Of a DNA stretch of 64,000 nucleotides, positions 26,254 through 35,227 are shown in pieces. Each line of letters opens with the position of its first letter. Position 1 is the stretch's first letter. Origin of the DNA: Bradyrhizobium sp. CCGB12 (GTDB taxonomy: Bacteria > Pseudomonadota > Alphaproteobacteria > Rhizobiales > Xanthobacteraceae); assembly GCF_024199845.1 (NCBI RefSeq), contig NZ_JANADO010000001.1, positions 6,200,001 to 6,264,000 of the forward strand. Reading direction: 5' to 3'. Position numbers and translations under genes: made by a program. Under the pieces are notes generated by a model that was not told the DNA's origin, ran no database searches, and saw only the letters and a program-made list of their open reading frames with translations.

Positions 26254-26288
26254 CGCCCGACGCGCTGGGGGCAGGGCGTCGGGCGTTT
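26254..26288. terminator. Bidirectional hairpin between dctA and the ABC-F gene
   Basis: CGCCCGACGC at 26254-26263 pairs perfectly with GCGTCGGGCG at 26276-26285 and is followed by TTT on the plus strand. On the minus strand the stem is followed by GGAAAG. It lies between two convergent genes, so it is a good terminator candidate for dctA. Confidence 0.6.
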
Positions 26289-26336
26289 GAAAAATCGAAG
26301 CAAGGCCTAGCTGTCACATCCGACCGCAAGGCGGGA

Positions 26337-27950
26337 TCAGGTGATCCCGCCTTTGGCGCGCTCCCCTCTGACGGCGAGATCGAACCGGCGCGTGATCCCG
26401 ATTGCCTGCAGGAACGCGTCGTCGTGACTGACGACGACCAGCGCGCCGTCATAGGCTTTCAAGCCCGCTTCAACGGCTTCGATGGACTCGATGTCGAGAT
26501 GATTGGTCGGCTCGTCCAGGATCAGCAGGGACGGCGGCTTTGCGCCGCCCAGCACGCAGGCAAGGCCCGCACGGAACATTTGTCCACCGCTCAGGCTCCC
26601 CACGATCTGCAACGCGGTATCGGCGCGAAACATGAATCGAGCCAGCGCGGCGTGGCACGCGTTCGCACCCGCTTGTGGATTGAGACGGCCAAAATTGTCC
26701 AGGATGGAGAGCACGGGATCGAGCAGGCTGACCTTCTGGTCGAACAGCGCCAAGTCAGGCCTGACCCGCACCGTACCCGCGGCAGGCCGCAACTCGCCGG
26801 CAATGAGCTTCAGCAGCGTTGTCTTGCCCGAACCGTTGGGTCCGACAATCGCGACGCGCTCCGGGCCGACGATCGAGAGCGACAGGTCGCGCAGGACCGG
26901 CTGCGCCGGCCGATAGCCGGCGCTGACCTCGTCGAGGCAAACCACTTCCCTGCCCGCGGGCAGGCCGGTCGCGGGCAGTTTCACCGACAGCGGCTGAAGA
27001 ACCTCGATGCGGTGGCGGGCCTTGTCCACCGCCTCGATCGCCTCCGCGCGCCGTCGCTCGGTGATTTGTGCATTCTTGCCACCGGTGTCTTCACTGCGGT
27101 CCTTGCGCGCGCCGGCGAGGATGCGCGGCATGTCGCCCTTGGCGCGCTTCTTCCTGCCACCACTGTCCTTGCGCGCCTTCCGTTCCGTAATCTCCTGCGC
27201 CTTCCCGTCAATTTCGGAGAGACGCCTCTGGGCATGCGCGAGGTCGTGCCTGACGGCTGCGAGCTCGACGGCCTTCTGCGCACGAAAACTGCTCCAATTG
27301 CCGCCATATCGCGTTGACCCGAGCGACGTCAGCTCGACGATCGCATCCATCGTCTCGAGCAAATTCCGGTCGTGACTGACGACAATCGCGCCGCCACGCC
27401 AAGCGGCGAGGAGATCGATCACCGCCTTGCGGCCGTCCCGGTCGAGATTGTTGGTGGGCTCGTCCAACAGCAGGAAGTCGGGCTCGGCAAATACCAGTGC
27501 GGCCAGACGAACGCGCGTGATCTGACCGCCGGACAGACGGGACAGCTCCGTATCGGCAGACGGATCGAAGCCGAGACGCGCCAGCGCGGCCTCCAGCCGC
27601 GCTTCGAGCGTCCAGTCGATCGCGGCGATGTCATCGACCGAGGCGTCGCCCCGCTCCGCGCGGCGAAGCAGCTCCAGCGCCCGCCGCACGCCGAACAGAT
27701 CAGCTACCGTGCTATCTGCAAGCGGTTGAACGTCCTGGCGCAGCAAGCCGATGGTGCCGTTGATCAGAACACGCCCGCCCTGGGGAACATGGTCCCTGGA
27801 GATCGACGCAAGCAGCGTGGTCTTCCCCACGCCATTGCGGCCGACGAGACCGGTGCGCTCGGCCGCGAATGTCAGATCGATGTTGGAGAGAAGAGAACGG
27901 CCGTCAGGCGTGGACAGCGAGAGGTTCGACAGGATGATTGAAGCAGGCAT
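26337..27950 (-). CDS. ABC-F family ATP-binding protein
   Basis: 537 residues from the ATG at 27950. There are two ATPase cassettes and no membrane segments. Cassette 1 has Walker A GRNGVGKTT (from residue 37) and LSGGQITRVRLA. Cassette 2 has GPNGSGKTT and SLSGGQMFRAGLA. Both have LLLDEPTN or LILDEPTN Walker B strands. The linker between them is highly basic (RKARKDSGGRKKRAKG), as in ribosome-associated ABC-F factors. It probably acts on translating ribosomes, in general translation or antibiotic protection. Subgroup cannot be assigned without a tree. Confidence 0.9.
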   Translation of the reverse strand: MPASIILSNLSLSTPDGRSLLSNIDLTFAAERTGLVGRNGVGKTTLLASISRDHVPQGGRVLINGTIGLLRQDVQPLADSTVADLFGVRRALELLRRAERGDASVDDIAAIDWTLEARLEAALARLGFDPSADTELSRLSGGQITRVRLAALVFAEPDFLLLDEPTNNLDRDGRKAVIDLLAAWRGGAIVVSHDRNLLETMDAIVELTSLGSTRYGGNWSSFRAQKAVELAAVRHDLAHAQRRLSEIDGKAQEITERKARKDSGGRKKRAKGDMPRILAGARKDRSEDTGGKNAQITERRRAEAIEAVDKARHRIEVLQPLSVKLPATGLPAGREVVCLDEVSAGYRPAQPVLRDLSLSIVGPERVAIVGPNGSGKTTLLKLIAGELRPAAGTVRVRPDLALFDQKVSLLDPVLSILDNFGRLNPQAGANACHAALARFMFRADTALQIVGSLSGGQMFRAGLACVLGGAKPPSLLILDEPTNHLDIESIEAVEAGLKAYDGALVVVSHDDAFLQAIGITRRFDLAVRGERAKGGIT

Positions 27951-28071
27951 GGAACTCCCCGTGAGCAAGGCGGATGGGCTTTGCGGTCGGGGTGAAATCC
28001 ATGGCTGCGAGGTTCCTGATTGAGAGCCCTCTAACTAGTCGCGCGGAAGCGCGAGATCAAGCCGCAATTCG

Positions 28072-28108
28072 TAGGGACGACAGCACGAGGAACGTGCTGA
28101 GGTCCCTA
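28072..28108 (-). terminator. Strong two-part hairpin after the RidA gene
   Basis: TAGGGAC (28072-28078) pairs with GTCCCTA (28102-28108), and AGCACG (28082-28087) pairs with CGTGCT (28093-28098) around an AGGAA loop. It starts 12 bases beyond the RidA stop on the minus strand, so it is a likely 3' end of the nine-gene operon. A U-run is lacking. Confidence 0.5.
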
Positions 28109-28119
28109 TCGCTCTACGA

Positions 28120-28467
28120 TCAGCCCTTGAGCGCGGTCACCACCACCTCGATCAGCGCGCTGCCGCCGAGATCGGCGACGCCGACGGTGGCGCGGGTCGG
28201 CAGATTGTCGCCAAAGAACTCGATCCAGGCCGCGTCCATCTCCTTTTTCTTGGACAGATCGGTGACGAAGATCGAGGCGCTGACGACGCGGCTCTTGTCG
28301 GTCCCCGCTTCCTTCAGATAGCCGGCGATCTTGCCGAGGATGTTGCGGGTCTGGTCGCCCATCGAGACCGAAGTGTCGTCGGCGATGGTGCCGCCGAGAA
28401 AGACGAAGCCATTGGCCTCGACGGCGCGGTGCATGATGGGCGTGCGGATGCTGCGGGTGATGCTCAT
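28120..28467 (-). CDS. RidA family protein (reactive imine deaminase)
   Basis: 115 residues, a single RidA/YjgF domain. The N-terminal VFLGGTIADDTSVSMGDQTR segment and the C-terminal PTRATVGVADLGGSALIEVV match the family. The arginine in PTRATV is the residue that binds the substrate carboxylate. RidA proteins hydrolyse 2-imino acids or enamines released by amino-acid oxidases and dehydratases. Here it is the last gene of an operon of FAD amine oxidase subunits, 15 bases after the last of them. This supports a role in clearing their imine product. Confidence 0.92.
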   Translation of the reverse strand: MSITRSIRTPIMHRAVEANGFVFLGGTIADDTSVSMGDQTRNILGKIAGYLKEAGTDKSRVVSASIFVTDLSKKKEMDAAWIEFFGDNLPTRATVGVADLGGSALIEVVVTALKG

Positions 28468-28482
28468 GATGTCCTCTTGTTG

Positions 28483-29604
28483 CTAGAGCGTGGAAGGATG
28501 GAAGCGGTCGATGCCGAGATCACTGACGCGGGTCTGGGTGCCGCCGTTCACGATCAGCTCCGCCATGACGGCGCCGGCACCGGGGCCGAGCTGGAAACCG
28601 TGCAGCGAGAAGCCGAACTGGTGATAGAGGCCCTTGTGACGGCTGCTCGGCCCGAACACGGGGATATCGTCCTTCATCTTCGCCTCGATGCCGGCCCAGG
28701 CCCGCACGATCGTCGCGCTACGCATCACCGGAAACAGCTCGAACACGCTGCGCGCGCTGGTCGCGAGGCTCTTCCAGTCCAGCACCGTCTCGTTGCGGTC
28801 CTGATACGGCGTCGCCAGATGGCCGCCGCCGATCAGCACGGTGCCGTTGGAGAACTGCTTGAAGGACAATTTGCGCCCGCGCAGGATCACGACGGGATCG
28901 ATGAAGTGCGGAACGCGCGAGGTGATCATCAGCATCGGCGCCACGGTCTCGACCGGAACGGGCTCGCCGAGCGCGGCCGCGATCTTGCCCGCCCAGGCGC
29001 CGGCTGCGTTGACGAGCACCGGCGCGGCGAAGGTTTCAGTGCCGACATCGACATGCCAGAGGCCATCGCTATATCGGATGTTACTGGCCGCCATGCCTTC
29101 GCGCACGGTCGCACCGAGCTGCTCGGCCTTGCGACGGAACGCGGTCGTCGTCTGCGCCGGATTGGCGGCACCGTCGCGGCGCGAGACCACGCCGCCGGGA
29201 CAGGTCTCGGCGACCGCCGGGACGAGCCGGCGCAATTCAGCCGCGTCGATCAGCTCCTCATGGGTGAAGCCGAGCGCATTGAGCTCGGCGACGCGCGCAC
29301 GGCAGACCGCGAGCTCCTCTTCGTTTTCCGCAACCAGCACCTGGCCGTGGCTCTCAAAGCTGCAATCATCGTCGAGGAGATCCGAGATCTTCTCCCAGAC
29401 CCCCATCGAGCGGATCGAGAGCGGAATCTCCGGGATGTGCCGCGCGAGCTGACGGACACCGCCGGCATTGACGCCGGAGGCGTGGCGGCCGGCATAGTCC
29501 TTCTCGATCAGCACCGGCTTCAGGCCGGCGAGGCACAGATGCAGCGCGGTCGAGCATCCGTGGATGCCGCCGCCGACGACGATCGCATCCACGTTTTCGG
29601 TCAT
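28483..29604 (-). CDS. FAD-dependent amine/D-amino-acid oxidase subunit (second catalytic-type subunit)
   Basis: 373 residues from the ATG at 29604, which overlaps the stop of the upstream gene (ATGA). The N-terminal FAD motif is VDAIVVGGGIHGCSTALHLC, followed by the DAO-fold segments HASGVNAGGVRQL and, near the C-terminus, FGFSLHGFQLGPG. It belongs to the DadA/soxB/HcnC/OoxB group: flavin subunits that oxidise a C-N bond next to a carboxylate. It is the second such subunit in the operon and differs clearly from the one at 31340-32476. Substrate is unknown. Confidence 0.88.
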   Translation of the reverse strand: MTENVDAIVVGGGIHGCSTALHLCLAGLKPVLIEKDYAGRHASGVNAGGVRQLARHIPEIPLSIRSMGVWEKISDLLDDDCSFESHGQVLVAENEEELAVCRARVAELNALGFTHEELIDAAELRRLVPAVAETCPGGVVSRRDGAANPAQTTTAFRRKAEQLGATVREGMAASNIRYSDGLWHVDVGTETFAAPVLVNAAGAWAGKIAAALGEPVPVETVAPMLMITSRVPHFIDPVVILRGRKLSFKQFSNGTVLIGGGHLATPYQDRNETVLDWKSLATSARSVFELFPVMRSATIVRAWAGIEAKMKDDIPVFGPSSRHKGLYHQFGFSLHGFQLGPGAGAVMAELIVNGGTQTRVSDLGIDRFHPSTL

Positions 29605-31019
29605 CCGCGCACCACCGCCTTGACGTCGGCCTCGCTCTTGGGAACGGCGGCGAGCTCGGCGAGCGTGATCGGCTTCACCGGCGCGCGCAGCCGGTAATAG
29701 CCGATCTCCTGCGGCGTCTTTCCGCGCGCCTGCGCCATCAGCTCGGTGACGGTGAGGCCGCAGAGCCGGCCCTGGCACGGGCCCATGCCGGTGCGGCGAT
29801 AGGCCTTGAGCTGGTTCGGCCCGGTCGCCCCGATCGCGACGGCATCGAGAACGTCCTTCGCCGTAACCTCTTCGCAACGGCAGACGATGGTGTCGCCTGC
29901 GGGAATGCGGAACTGCGGCGGCGGACGGAACAGCGTGTCGAGGAAGACGCGGCCGCGTTCGGCCTTGGCGAGATCGGCGCGGAGTGTCGCCATCGATGCG
30001 AGCTTCGCCGCAGCCGCCGGCGCCAGCGCTTCCACCGCCGCACGCGCCGCGATCCGGCCGCGCACCACGGCAGCATTCGCGCCGCCGATTCCGGCGCCGT
30101 CACCGGCAATCGCAATGCCGGCGACCGACGAACCGCCGCTCGCATCGAGCACCGGCGACCAGCACAGCTGCAAATCGTCCCAGCGGTGTTCGACGCCGGC
30201 CGCCATCGCCAGATTGACGTTGGGGACAACACCCTGATGCAACAGCAGCAGATCGGCAGGAATGGTCTCGCGCTTGCCGCTGGCGACATAGCTCACGCTC
30301 GCGAGCTGACCGTCGCCGGATGCGGCGAGCTCCGTCACACCGGAGACGACCTGCACCTGCGCCTTCACCTCGCGCATCATCGACAAGCCCTTGGCGAAAT
30401 AGGGCGACGTCAGGAAGGCGAAGGCGTGCGGCAACGCGGCAAAGTAATTGCCGCGCACGGTGGTGTCGAGGATGCGGTCGATACGGCCGCCGAGGCGCAA
30501 AATCTGCGCGGCGAGAAGCCAGAGCAGCGGCCCCTGCCCTGCGATCACGGTGCGGCCATCGGGCACGAGAGCCGATGATTTCAGCATCGTCTGCGCCGCG
30601 CCCGCCGTCATCACGCCCGGCAGCGTCCAGCCTGGAATCGGGAACGGCCGCTCCAGCGCGCCGGTCGCAAGGATCACGCGCTTGGCGTTGACGAAAGCGG
30701 AGGCGCCGCCGATCGAGGCGGCAATCTCGAGATTGCGGTCGAGGCTCCAGATCGTGGCACGATGGATGACTTCGGCGTTGCTCGCGCGCAGCGCCTGCAC
30801 GAGATCGGCACCCACCCAATAGTCCGCGCCGAGCTGGCTGCGCTCCGTGACCGGCGTGGACGAGATGGCGCGAAACACCTGGCCGCCGGGGCCGACATTC
30901 TCGTCAAGCAACAGCGTCGACAGGCCGGCTTCGGCGGATGTCGCAGCGGCCGCGAGGCCGGCGGGACCGGCGCCGATCACCACGACGTCATAGGATTCGC
31001 GCTTGGGAGCCACAGTCAT
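29601..31019 (-). CDS. FAD/NAD-linked oxidoreductase with BFD-type [2Fe-2S] domain (OoxA/HcnB-like)
   Basis: 472 residues from the ATG at 31019. FAD binding is by VVVIGAGPAGLAAAA near the N-terminus, followed by DENVGPGGQVFRAI. A second nucleotide-binding motif, VIAGQGPLLWLLA, lies about the middle. The C-terminal ~95 residues are a BFD-like iron-sulfur domain with Cys380, Cys382, Cys415 and Cys420. This layout is that of the electron-transfer subunit of opine oxidases, hydrogen cyanide synthase and D-hydroxyproline dehydrogenase complexes. The frame remains open upstream of 31019, but the start is set by the family N-terminus and the ATGA overlap. Confidence 0.9.
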   Translation of the reverse strand: MTVAPKRESYDVVVIGAGPAGLAAAATSAEAGLSTLLLDENVGPGGQVFRAISSTPVTERSQLGADYWVGADLVQALRASNAEVIHRATIWSLDRNLEIAASIGGASAFVNAKRVILATGALERPFPIPGWTLPGVMTAGAAQTMLKSSALVPDGRTVIAGQGPLLWLLAAQILRLGGRIDRILDTTVRGNYFAALPHAFAFLTSPYFAKGLSMMREVKAQVQVVSGVTELAASGDGQLASVSYVASGKRETIPADLLLLHQGVVPNVNLAMAAGVEHRWDDLQLCWSPVLDASGGSSVAGIAIAGDGAGIGGANAAVVRGRIAARAAVEALAPAAAAKLASMATLRADLAKAERGRVFLDTLFRPPPQFRIPAGDTIVCRCEEVTAKDVLDAVAIGATGPNQLKAYRRTGMGPCQGRLCGLTVTELMAQARGKTPQEIGYYRLRAPVKPITLAELAAVPKSEADVKAVVRG

Positions 31020-31312
31020 TTTCCGATCTCCCGCTTGCCCTTCTGGATCTCGATTTGCATACCCTCTGCAACGGGCACGAGACAGCCTTGGCGATTGCCG
31101 ACGCCGTCGATGGTGACGAGGCAGTCGAAGCAGACGCCCATCATGCAATAGGGCAGACGCGGCGCACCACTCACCGCGGTTGACCTGCGCACATCGCAGC
31201 TGGATGCCAGCAGCGCCGCGGAGACGGTATCGCCCTGCCGCGCCGCAACGGCAACACCGTCGACGAAGATCTGCACGTGCGGCCGCTGGTCCTGCTCGGA
31301 TCTCTTGAACAT
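31016..31312 (-). CDS. Small (2Fe-2S) ferredoxin-like oxidase subunit (HcnA-like)
   Basis: 98 residues. One plant-type ferredoxin fold with four ligands, Cys56, Cys61, Cys64 and Cys77 (C-x4-C-x2-C-x12-C). The QIFVDGVAVAARQGDTVSAA N-terminus is typical of the small subunit of HcnABC- or OoxAB-type oxidases. It would carry electrons from the flavin subunits to the respiratory chain. Its stop overlaps the start of the next gene by four bases. Confidence 0.92.
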   Translation of the reverse strand: MFKRSEQDQRPHVQIFVDGVAVAARQGDTVSAALLASSCDVRRSTAVSGAPRLPYCMMGVCFDCLVTIDGVGNRQGCLVPVAEGMQIEIQKGKREIGK

Positions 31313-31339
31313 GGGATGCCTCTTGGCTCCTTGATATCT

Positions 31340-32476
31340 CTAATAGCCGCTGTGGTTCGCCGCGCCCGCGCCGCCGAAGCGGCTGGCCGAGAATGCGCCG
31401 ACCAGCTCCGGCTCGAGCGCGCCCTGCGCCACCATGCGCGCGATCTCGAAGGCGTGGTTGGAGGCGAGCGTCACGCCGGAATGGCAGCAGGCGACAAAGG
31501 CGCCGGGATGCGTCTCCGACTGGTCGTAGATCGGAAAGCCGTCCTGCGGCATGACGCGGATGCCGGCCCAGCTTCTGACCACGTTGAGCCGCGACAGATG
31601 CGGAAACATGCGCTGGGCGCGATCGGTCATGACGGCGCTGATCGAATGTTTCAGCGCACGGTCGTCCAGCTCGTCCTCCTTGCTGTCGCCAATCATCACC
31701 GTACCCTCGTCGGTCTGACGAATCGTGGTCAGCGGGTGCGGCAGGAACGGCATGGTGCGCTCGGTCACCACGATCTGGCCGCGGGTCGGGCCCATCGGGG
31801 CAAAGAGGCCGACCATCGGCGCCAGCGTCTGGTTGGCATTGCCGGCGGCCAGCACGATCTTGGCGGCACGCAACTCGCCCTTCGGCGTGGTCAGGCGGAA
31901 TTCGCCGCCGCTCCTGCTGATCGCCGAGACCGGACGCTCCGGAAAATAGTCGATGCCGAACGCCTTGAAGCCGGTGTGGAACGCACGGAACGTGCGCAGC
32001 GAATTGACGTGACCGTCGAGCGGACAATAGCTGCCGCCGGAAACCTCCGGCCCGATCAGCGGCAGCGCCTTCTTCACTTCGGAGGCGGGCAACATTTCCA
32101 TCTTGTAGTCGGCGGCGCCGGCCTGGTTGTGCATGCGCTTCACCAGCTCGGTGCGCTGGCCGAATTCGTCTTCACCGAGCGTGAGGTGGAAGCCGCCATT
32201 CTGCTGCAGCGAGACGTCGAGGCCTGTCTGTTGCTTCAGTTCGGAGGCAAGCAGGCCCCACGCTTGTGATGCCTGCACGGTCCAGACCGTATAGGCGGGC
32301 ATACCGAGACCCTTGCTCTGCACCCAGACCAGCGCGAAATTCGCGCGCGAGGCACGCTTGGTGATGTCGCCCTCGTCGAGCACGGCCACCTTCTTGCCGA
32401 GCCGGCCGAGGCCCCAGGCAATGGCGGAGCCGAGCAATCCGCCGCCGACGACGGCGACGTCGTAATCTGTTCGCAT
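31340..32476 (-). CDS. FAD-dependent oxidoreductase (HcnC/D-amino-acid dehydrogenase-like)
   Basis: 378 residues. The N-terminal motif is DYDVAVVGGGLLGSAIAWGL, followed by KVAVLDEGDITKRASRAN. Substrate-domain segments include NGGFHLTLGEDEF and PLDGHVNSLRTFRAF. The C-terminal segment RSWAGIRVMPQDGFPIYD and the final CCHSGVTLASNHA turn are typical of DAO-fold oxidases. It is the first oxidase subunit after the transporter genes, eight bases from the permease stop. Together with the next three genes it should form a membrane-associated amine or imino-acid oxidase. Confidence 0.88.
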   Translation of the reverse strand: MRTDYDVAVVGGGLLGSAIAWGLGRLGKKVAVLDEGDITKRASRANFALVWVQSKGLGMPAYTVWTVQASQAWGLLASELKQQTGLDVSLQQNGGFHLTLGEDEFGQRTELVKRMHNQAGAADYKMEMLPASEVKKALPLIGPEVSGGSYCPLDGHVNSLRTFRAFHTGFKAFGIDYFPERPVSAISRSGGEFRLTTPKGELRAAKIVLAAGNANQTLAPMVGLFAPMGPTRGQIVVTERTMPFLPHPLTTIRQTDEGTVMIGDSKEDELDDRALKHSISAVMTDRAQRMFPHLSRLNVVRSWAGIRVMPQDGFPIYDQSETHPGAFVACCHSGVTLASNHAFEIARMVAQGALEPELVGAFSASRFGGAGAANHSGY

Positions 32477-32484
32477 GGGGTCTC

Positions 32485-33291
32485 CTATCGTCCCGTATCG
32501 CCCTTGCCGGCGAGCACACGGTCGAGCCCGTAAAAGCGGTCGAGCAGAATGAGGGCGGTCATGGTAACAGCGATCACGCAGGCCGAGACCGACGTCACCA
32601 GCGGATCGATGTTGTCCTGGATATAAAGGAACATGCGCACCGGCAACGTTTCGGTGCCGGGTGCCGCGAGGAAGACGGTCATGGTGAGATCGTCGAAGGA
32701 CTGGATGAAGGCGAGCGCCCAGCCGCTGATCACGCCGGGCAGGATCAGCGGCAAGGTCACGCGGCGGAACAGCGTCCAGCCGTTGGCGCCGAGCGACACC
32801 GCCGCCATCTCGACCGTGCGGTCCATGCCGGTCGCGGCCGCCAGCGTCAGCCGCAGCGCGAACGGAAACACGATGATGACATGCGCGATGATCAGCGCCG
32901 CAAAACTGCCGCCGAGGCCGACTGACGTGAAGAAGCGCAGGAAGGCGATGCCGAGCACGACATGCGGAATCATCAGCGGCGACAGGAACAGTGCCGCCAG
33001 CGCATCGCGACCACGGAAGCGGTGGCGCGCGATCGCCAGCGCCGCCGGCACCGCGAACAGCAGCGCCACCAGGGACGACAGAGCGCCGAGGCCAAGGCTG
33101 ACCCAGAAGGCGTGGATGAATTCAGGGTAGTTCGCGATAGTCCTGAACCAGCGCAGCGAAAAGCCGTTGGTCGGCAGCGACAGGAAGCCCTCGGGCGTGA
33201 ACGCGACGAGGCAGACCACCAGGATCGGTGCCACCATGATGATGACGAAGATGGTGTGGAAGATCAACGCGAGCGGGCCGTTCCGTCTCAT
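32485..33291 (-). CDS. ABC transporter permease, spermidine/putrescine type (PotC-like)
   Basis: 268 residues with six predicted membrane segments. The EAA loop is recognisable as EMAAVSLGANGWTLFRRVTL followed by PLILPGVISGW. It is of the PotC type, the second inner-membrane subunit of polyamine/iron/opine-type importers. Its ATG overlaps the stop of the PotB-like gene. It is followed directly by the oxidase genes, which links uptake and oxidation. Confidence 0.9.
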   Translation of the reverse strand: MRRNGPLALIFHTIFVIIMVAPILVVCLVAFTPEGFLSLPTNGFSLRWFRTIANYPEFIHAFWVSLGLGALSSLVALLFAVPAALAIARHRFRGRDALAALFLSPLMIPHVVLGIAFLRFFTSVGLGGSFAALIIAHVIIVFPFALRLTLAAATGMDRTVEMAAVSLGANGWTLFRRVTLPLILPGVISGWALAFIQSFDDLTMTVFLAAPGTETLPVRMFLYIQDNIDPLVTSVSACVIAVTMTALILLDRFYGLDRVLAGKGDTGR

Positions 33292-34163
33292 CGGAACACC
33301 TCCGCATAGCGGCGCTCGATCAGCGCGTTGCTGCCGACGACGATCAGCACCAGCGCGACCAGCAGCAGCGTTGCGACCGCCGCACCGAGCGGCCAGTTCA
33401 GCGTGTTGAGGAATTCGTCATAGGCGAGCGTCGCCGCGACCTTGAGCCGGCGCCCGCCGATGATCGCCGGGGTCGCGAAGGCGCTGGCCGAGAGCGAGAA
33501 TACGATGATGGCACCCGACAGCACGCCCGGCATGATCTGCGGCATGATGATGCGGCGGATGATGGTCGCGGGGCCCGCGCCGAGCGACATTGCGGCATTC
33601 TCGATCTGCGGATCGAGCCGCTGCAGCGCTGCCCAGACCGAGAGCACCATGAACGGCATCATCACATGCGCGAGCGCGATCACCATGCCCGTTTCAGTGA
33701 ACATGAAGGGAATGGGAGAACCGATCACCCCAAGCGACATCAGGAGTTTGTTGACGAGCCCGTTGTTGCCGCCGAACAGCAACGCCCAGCCCAGCGTGCG
33801 CGCGACCACGGAGATCAGCAGCGGCCCGAGAATGACGAGCAGGAAGAAGCTCTTCCAGCGACCGCTCATGCGGTTGAGGATGTAAGCTTCGGGCGCTCCA
33901 AGCAAAGCGGTGAGCAGCGTGGTCAGGATCGCAATGCGAAACGTCCGCCAGAACATCTCGGCGTAATAGGGATCGGTCGCGATCTCGTGCCAGTTCTTGA
34001 GGATGAAGACCGGCTCGATCCCCTTGTACTGGCCCCAATCGTGGAACGAGAGCATCACGGTCATTGCGAGCGGGATCAGCAGCACGCCGACGAACAGCAT
34101 CAGGGCAGGCGCGGTCAACGCCCATGGCGCACGCGTGCTGCGCTCCTCGGCGACCGCGCTCAT
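33288..34163 (-). CDS. ABC transporter permease, spermidine/putrescine type (PotB-like)
   Basis: 291 residues with six membrane segments; the first is near residues 14-38. The EAA loop reads ENAAMSLGAGPATIIRRIIM followed by PQIMPGVLSG. It pairs with the PotC-like subunit to form the membrane channel. Four-base overlaps join it to the ATPase gene upstream and the PotC-like gene downstream, indicating tight translational coupling. Confidence 0.9.
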   Translation of the reverse strand: MSAVAEERSTRAPWALTAPALMLFVGVLLIPLAMTVMLSFHDWGQYKGIEPVFILKNWHEIATDPYYAEMFWRTFRIAILTTLLTALLGAPEAYILNRMSGRWKSFFLLVILGPLLISVVARTLGWALLFGGNNGLVNKLLMSLGVIGSPIPFMFTETGMVIALAHVMMPFMVLSVWAALQRLDPQIENAAMSLGAGPATIIRRIIMPQIMPGVLSGAIIVFSLSASAFATPAIIGGRRLKVAATLAYDEFLNTLNWPLGAAVATLLLVALVLIVVGSNALIERRYAEVFR

Positions 34164-35200
34164 GCGACAGTCCTCGCACGCACGCTCATGTCCTCAGATC
34201 GCCAGGTGAGGCGAACCGCCTCGCCTTCGACCGGCTGCGCCTTGCCGTCATTCTGCCGGATCACGATCGCCGGGCCGCATTCGCTCTCGCACTGGAACAG
34301 CCAGTGATTGCCCTGGAAGATGCGGGTGATGATCTTCGCACTGAGGCCGGCATCGCCGAAGCCGATCCGTTCGGGGCGAATGCTGACGGTGACGGGGCCG
34401 TTGAATCCTGCCGGCGCCGGCGCGCTCCAGGAGCCCGCCACCAGCTGCGCCGGCGCCACAGCCCGATCAATCGTCGCGGCAAAATCGTTGGTCTTGCCGA
34501 GGAACTGCGAGACGAAGGCCGAGGCCGGGCTTTCATACGTCTCCTGCGGCGTACCGATCTGTTCGATGCGGCCTTGGCTCATCACCACGATGCGGTCGGA
34601 CAGCGACATCGCCTCGTTCTGATCGTGGGTGACCAGGATCGTGGTCGTGCCGATGTTGCGCTGGATCTGGCGCAGCTCGATCTGCATTTCCTCGCGCAGT
34701 TTTGCGTCGAGATTGGACAGCGGCTCGTCGAGCAGGAGCACGCTCGGCTTGATCACGAGCGCACGGGCCAGCGCCACGCGCTGCTGCTGGCCGCCGGACA
34801 TCCGGCGCGGGTGGCGGTCCTCGTAACCGGCAAGACCCACCATCGCGAGCGCAGCGCGGACTCGCTCGGCTCTTTCAGCGCGCGGCACGTTGCGCATCTC
34901 GAGGCCGAAGGCGACGTTCTCCGCCGCGGTCATGTGCGGAAACAGCGCATAGCTCTGAAACACGATGCCGAGGCCGCGTTTGGCCGGATGGATCGCGGTC
35001 AGGTCCTTGCCCTCCAGGCGGATCGCGCCGCGCGAGGGATCGAGGAAGCCCGCGATCATCTGCAACGTCGTGGTCTTGCCGCAGCCGGATGGGCCGAGGA
35101 AGGAGATGAACTCCCCCTTCCCCACCGACAGGCTGAAGTCGTCGACCACAGTCTGCGTGCCGAACTGTTTTGCGACCCGATCGAGCTCGAGATAAGCCAT
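34160..35200 (-). CDS. ABC transporter ATP-binding protein (PotA-like)
   Basis: 346 residues. Walker A GPSGCGKTT lies at about 36-44, the signature RMSGGQQQRVALARAL near the middle, and SVLLLDEPLSNLDAKLR as Walker B. The C-terminal ~100 residues form a TOBE-type regulatory domain, as in PotA and CysA type ATPases. It energises the importer formed by the two permeases and the binding protein of the same operon. Confidence 0.92.
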   Translation of the reverse strand: MAYLELDRVAKQFGTQTVVDDFSLSVGKGEFISFLGPSGCGKTTTLQMIAGFLDPSRGAIRLEGKDLTAIHPAKRGLGIVFQSYALFPHMTAAENVAFGLEMRNVPRAERAERVRAALAMVGLAGYEDRHPRRMSGGQQQRVALARALVIKPSVLLLDEPLSNLDAKLREEMQIELRQIQRNIGTTTILVTHDQNEAMSLSDRIVVMSQGRIEQIGTPQETYESPASAFVSQFLGKTNDFAATIDRAVAPAQLVAGSWSAPAPAGFNGPVTVSIRPERIGFGDAGLSAKIITRIFQGNHWLFQCESECGPAIVIRQNDGKAQPVEGEAVRLTWRSEDMSVRARTVA

Positions 35201-35227
35201 GCGCTGTCTCCGATGCGGACGATCAGA

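Noticed and set aside
31020..32027. Upstream extension of the BFD-domain oxidase to an 808-residue protein
   Set aside because: The extension runs over the ferredoxin and the first FAD subunit genes in another frame. The family N-terminus (FAD motif) and an ATGA overlap place the start at 31019.
31016..32476. Assignment of the oxidase genes as hydrogen cyanide synthase hcnABC
   Set aside because: The subunit types match, but the linked importer, RidA, LysR gene and second FAD subunit fit catabolism better than cyanide production. HcnABC similarity alone does not prove the reaction.
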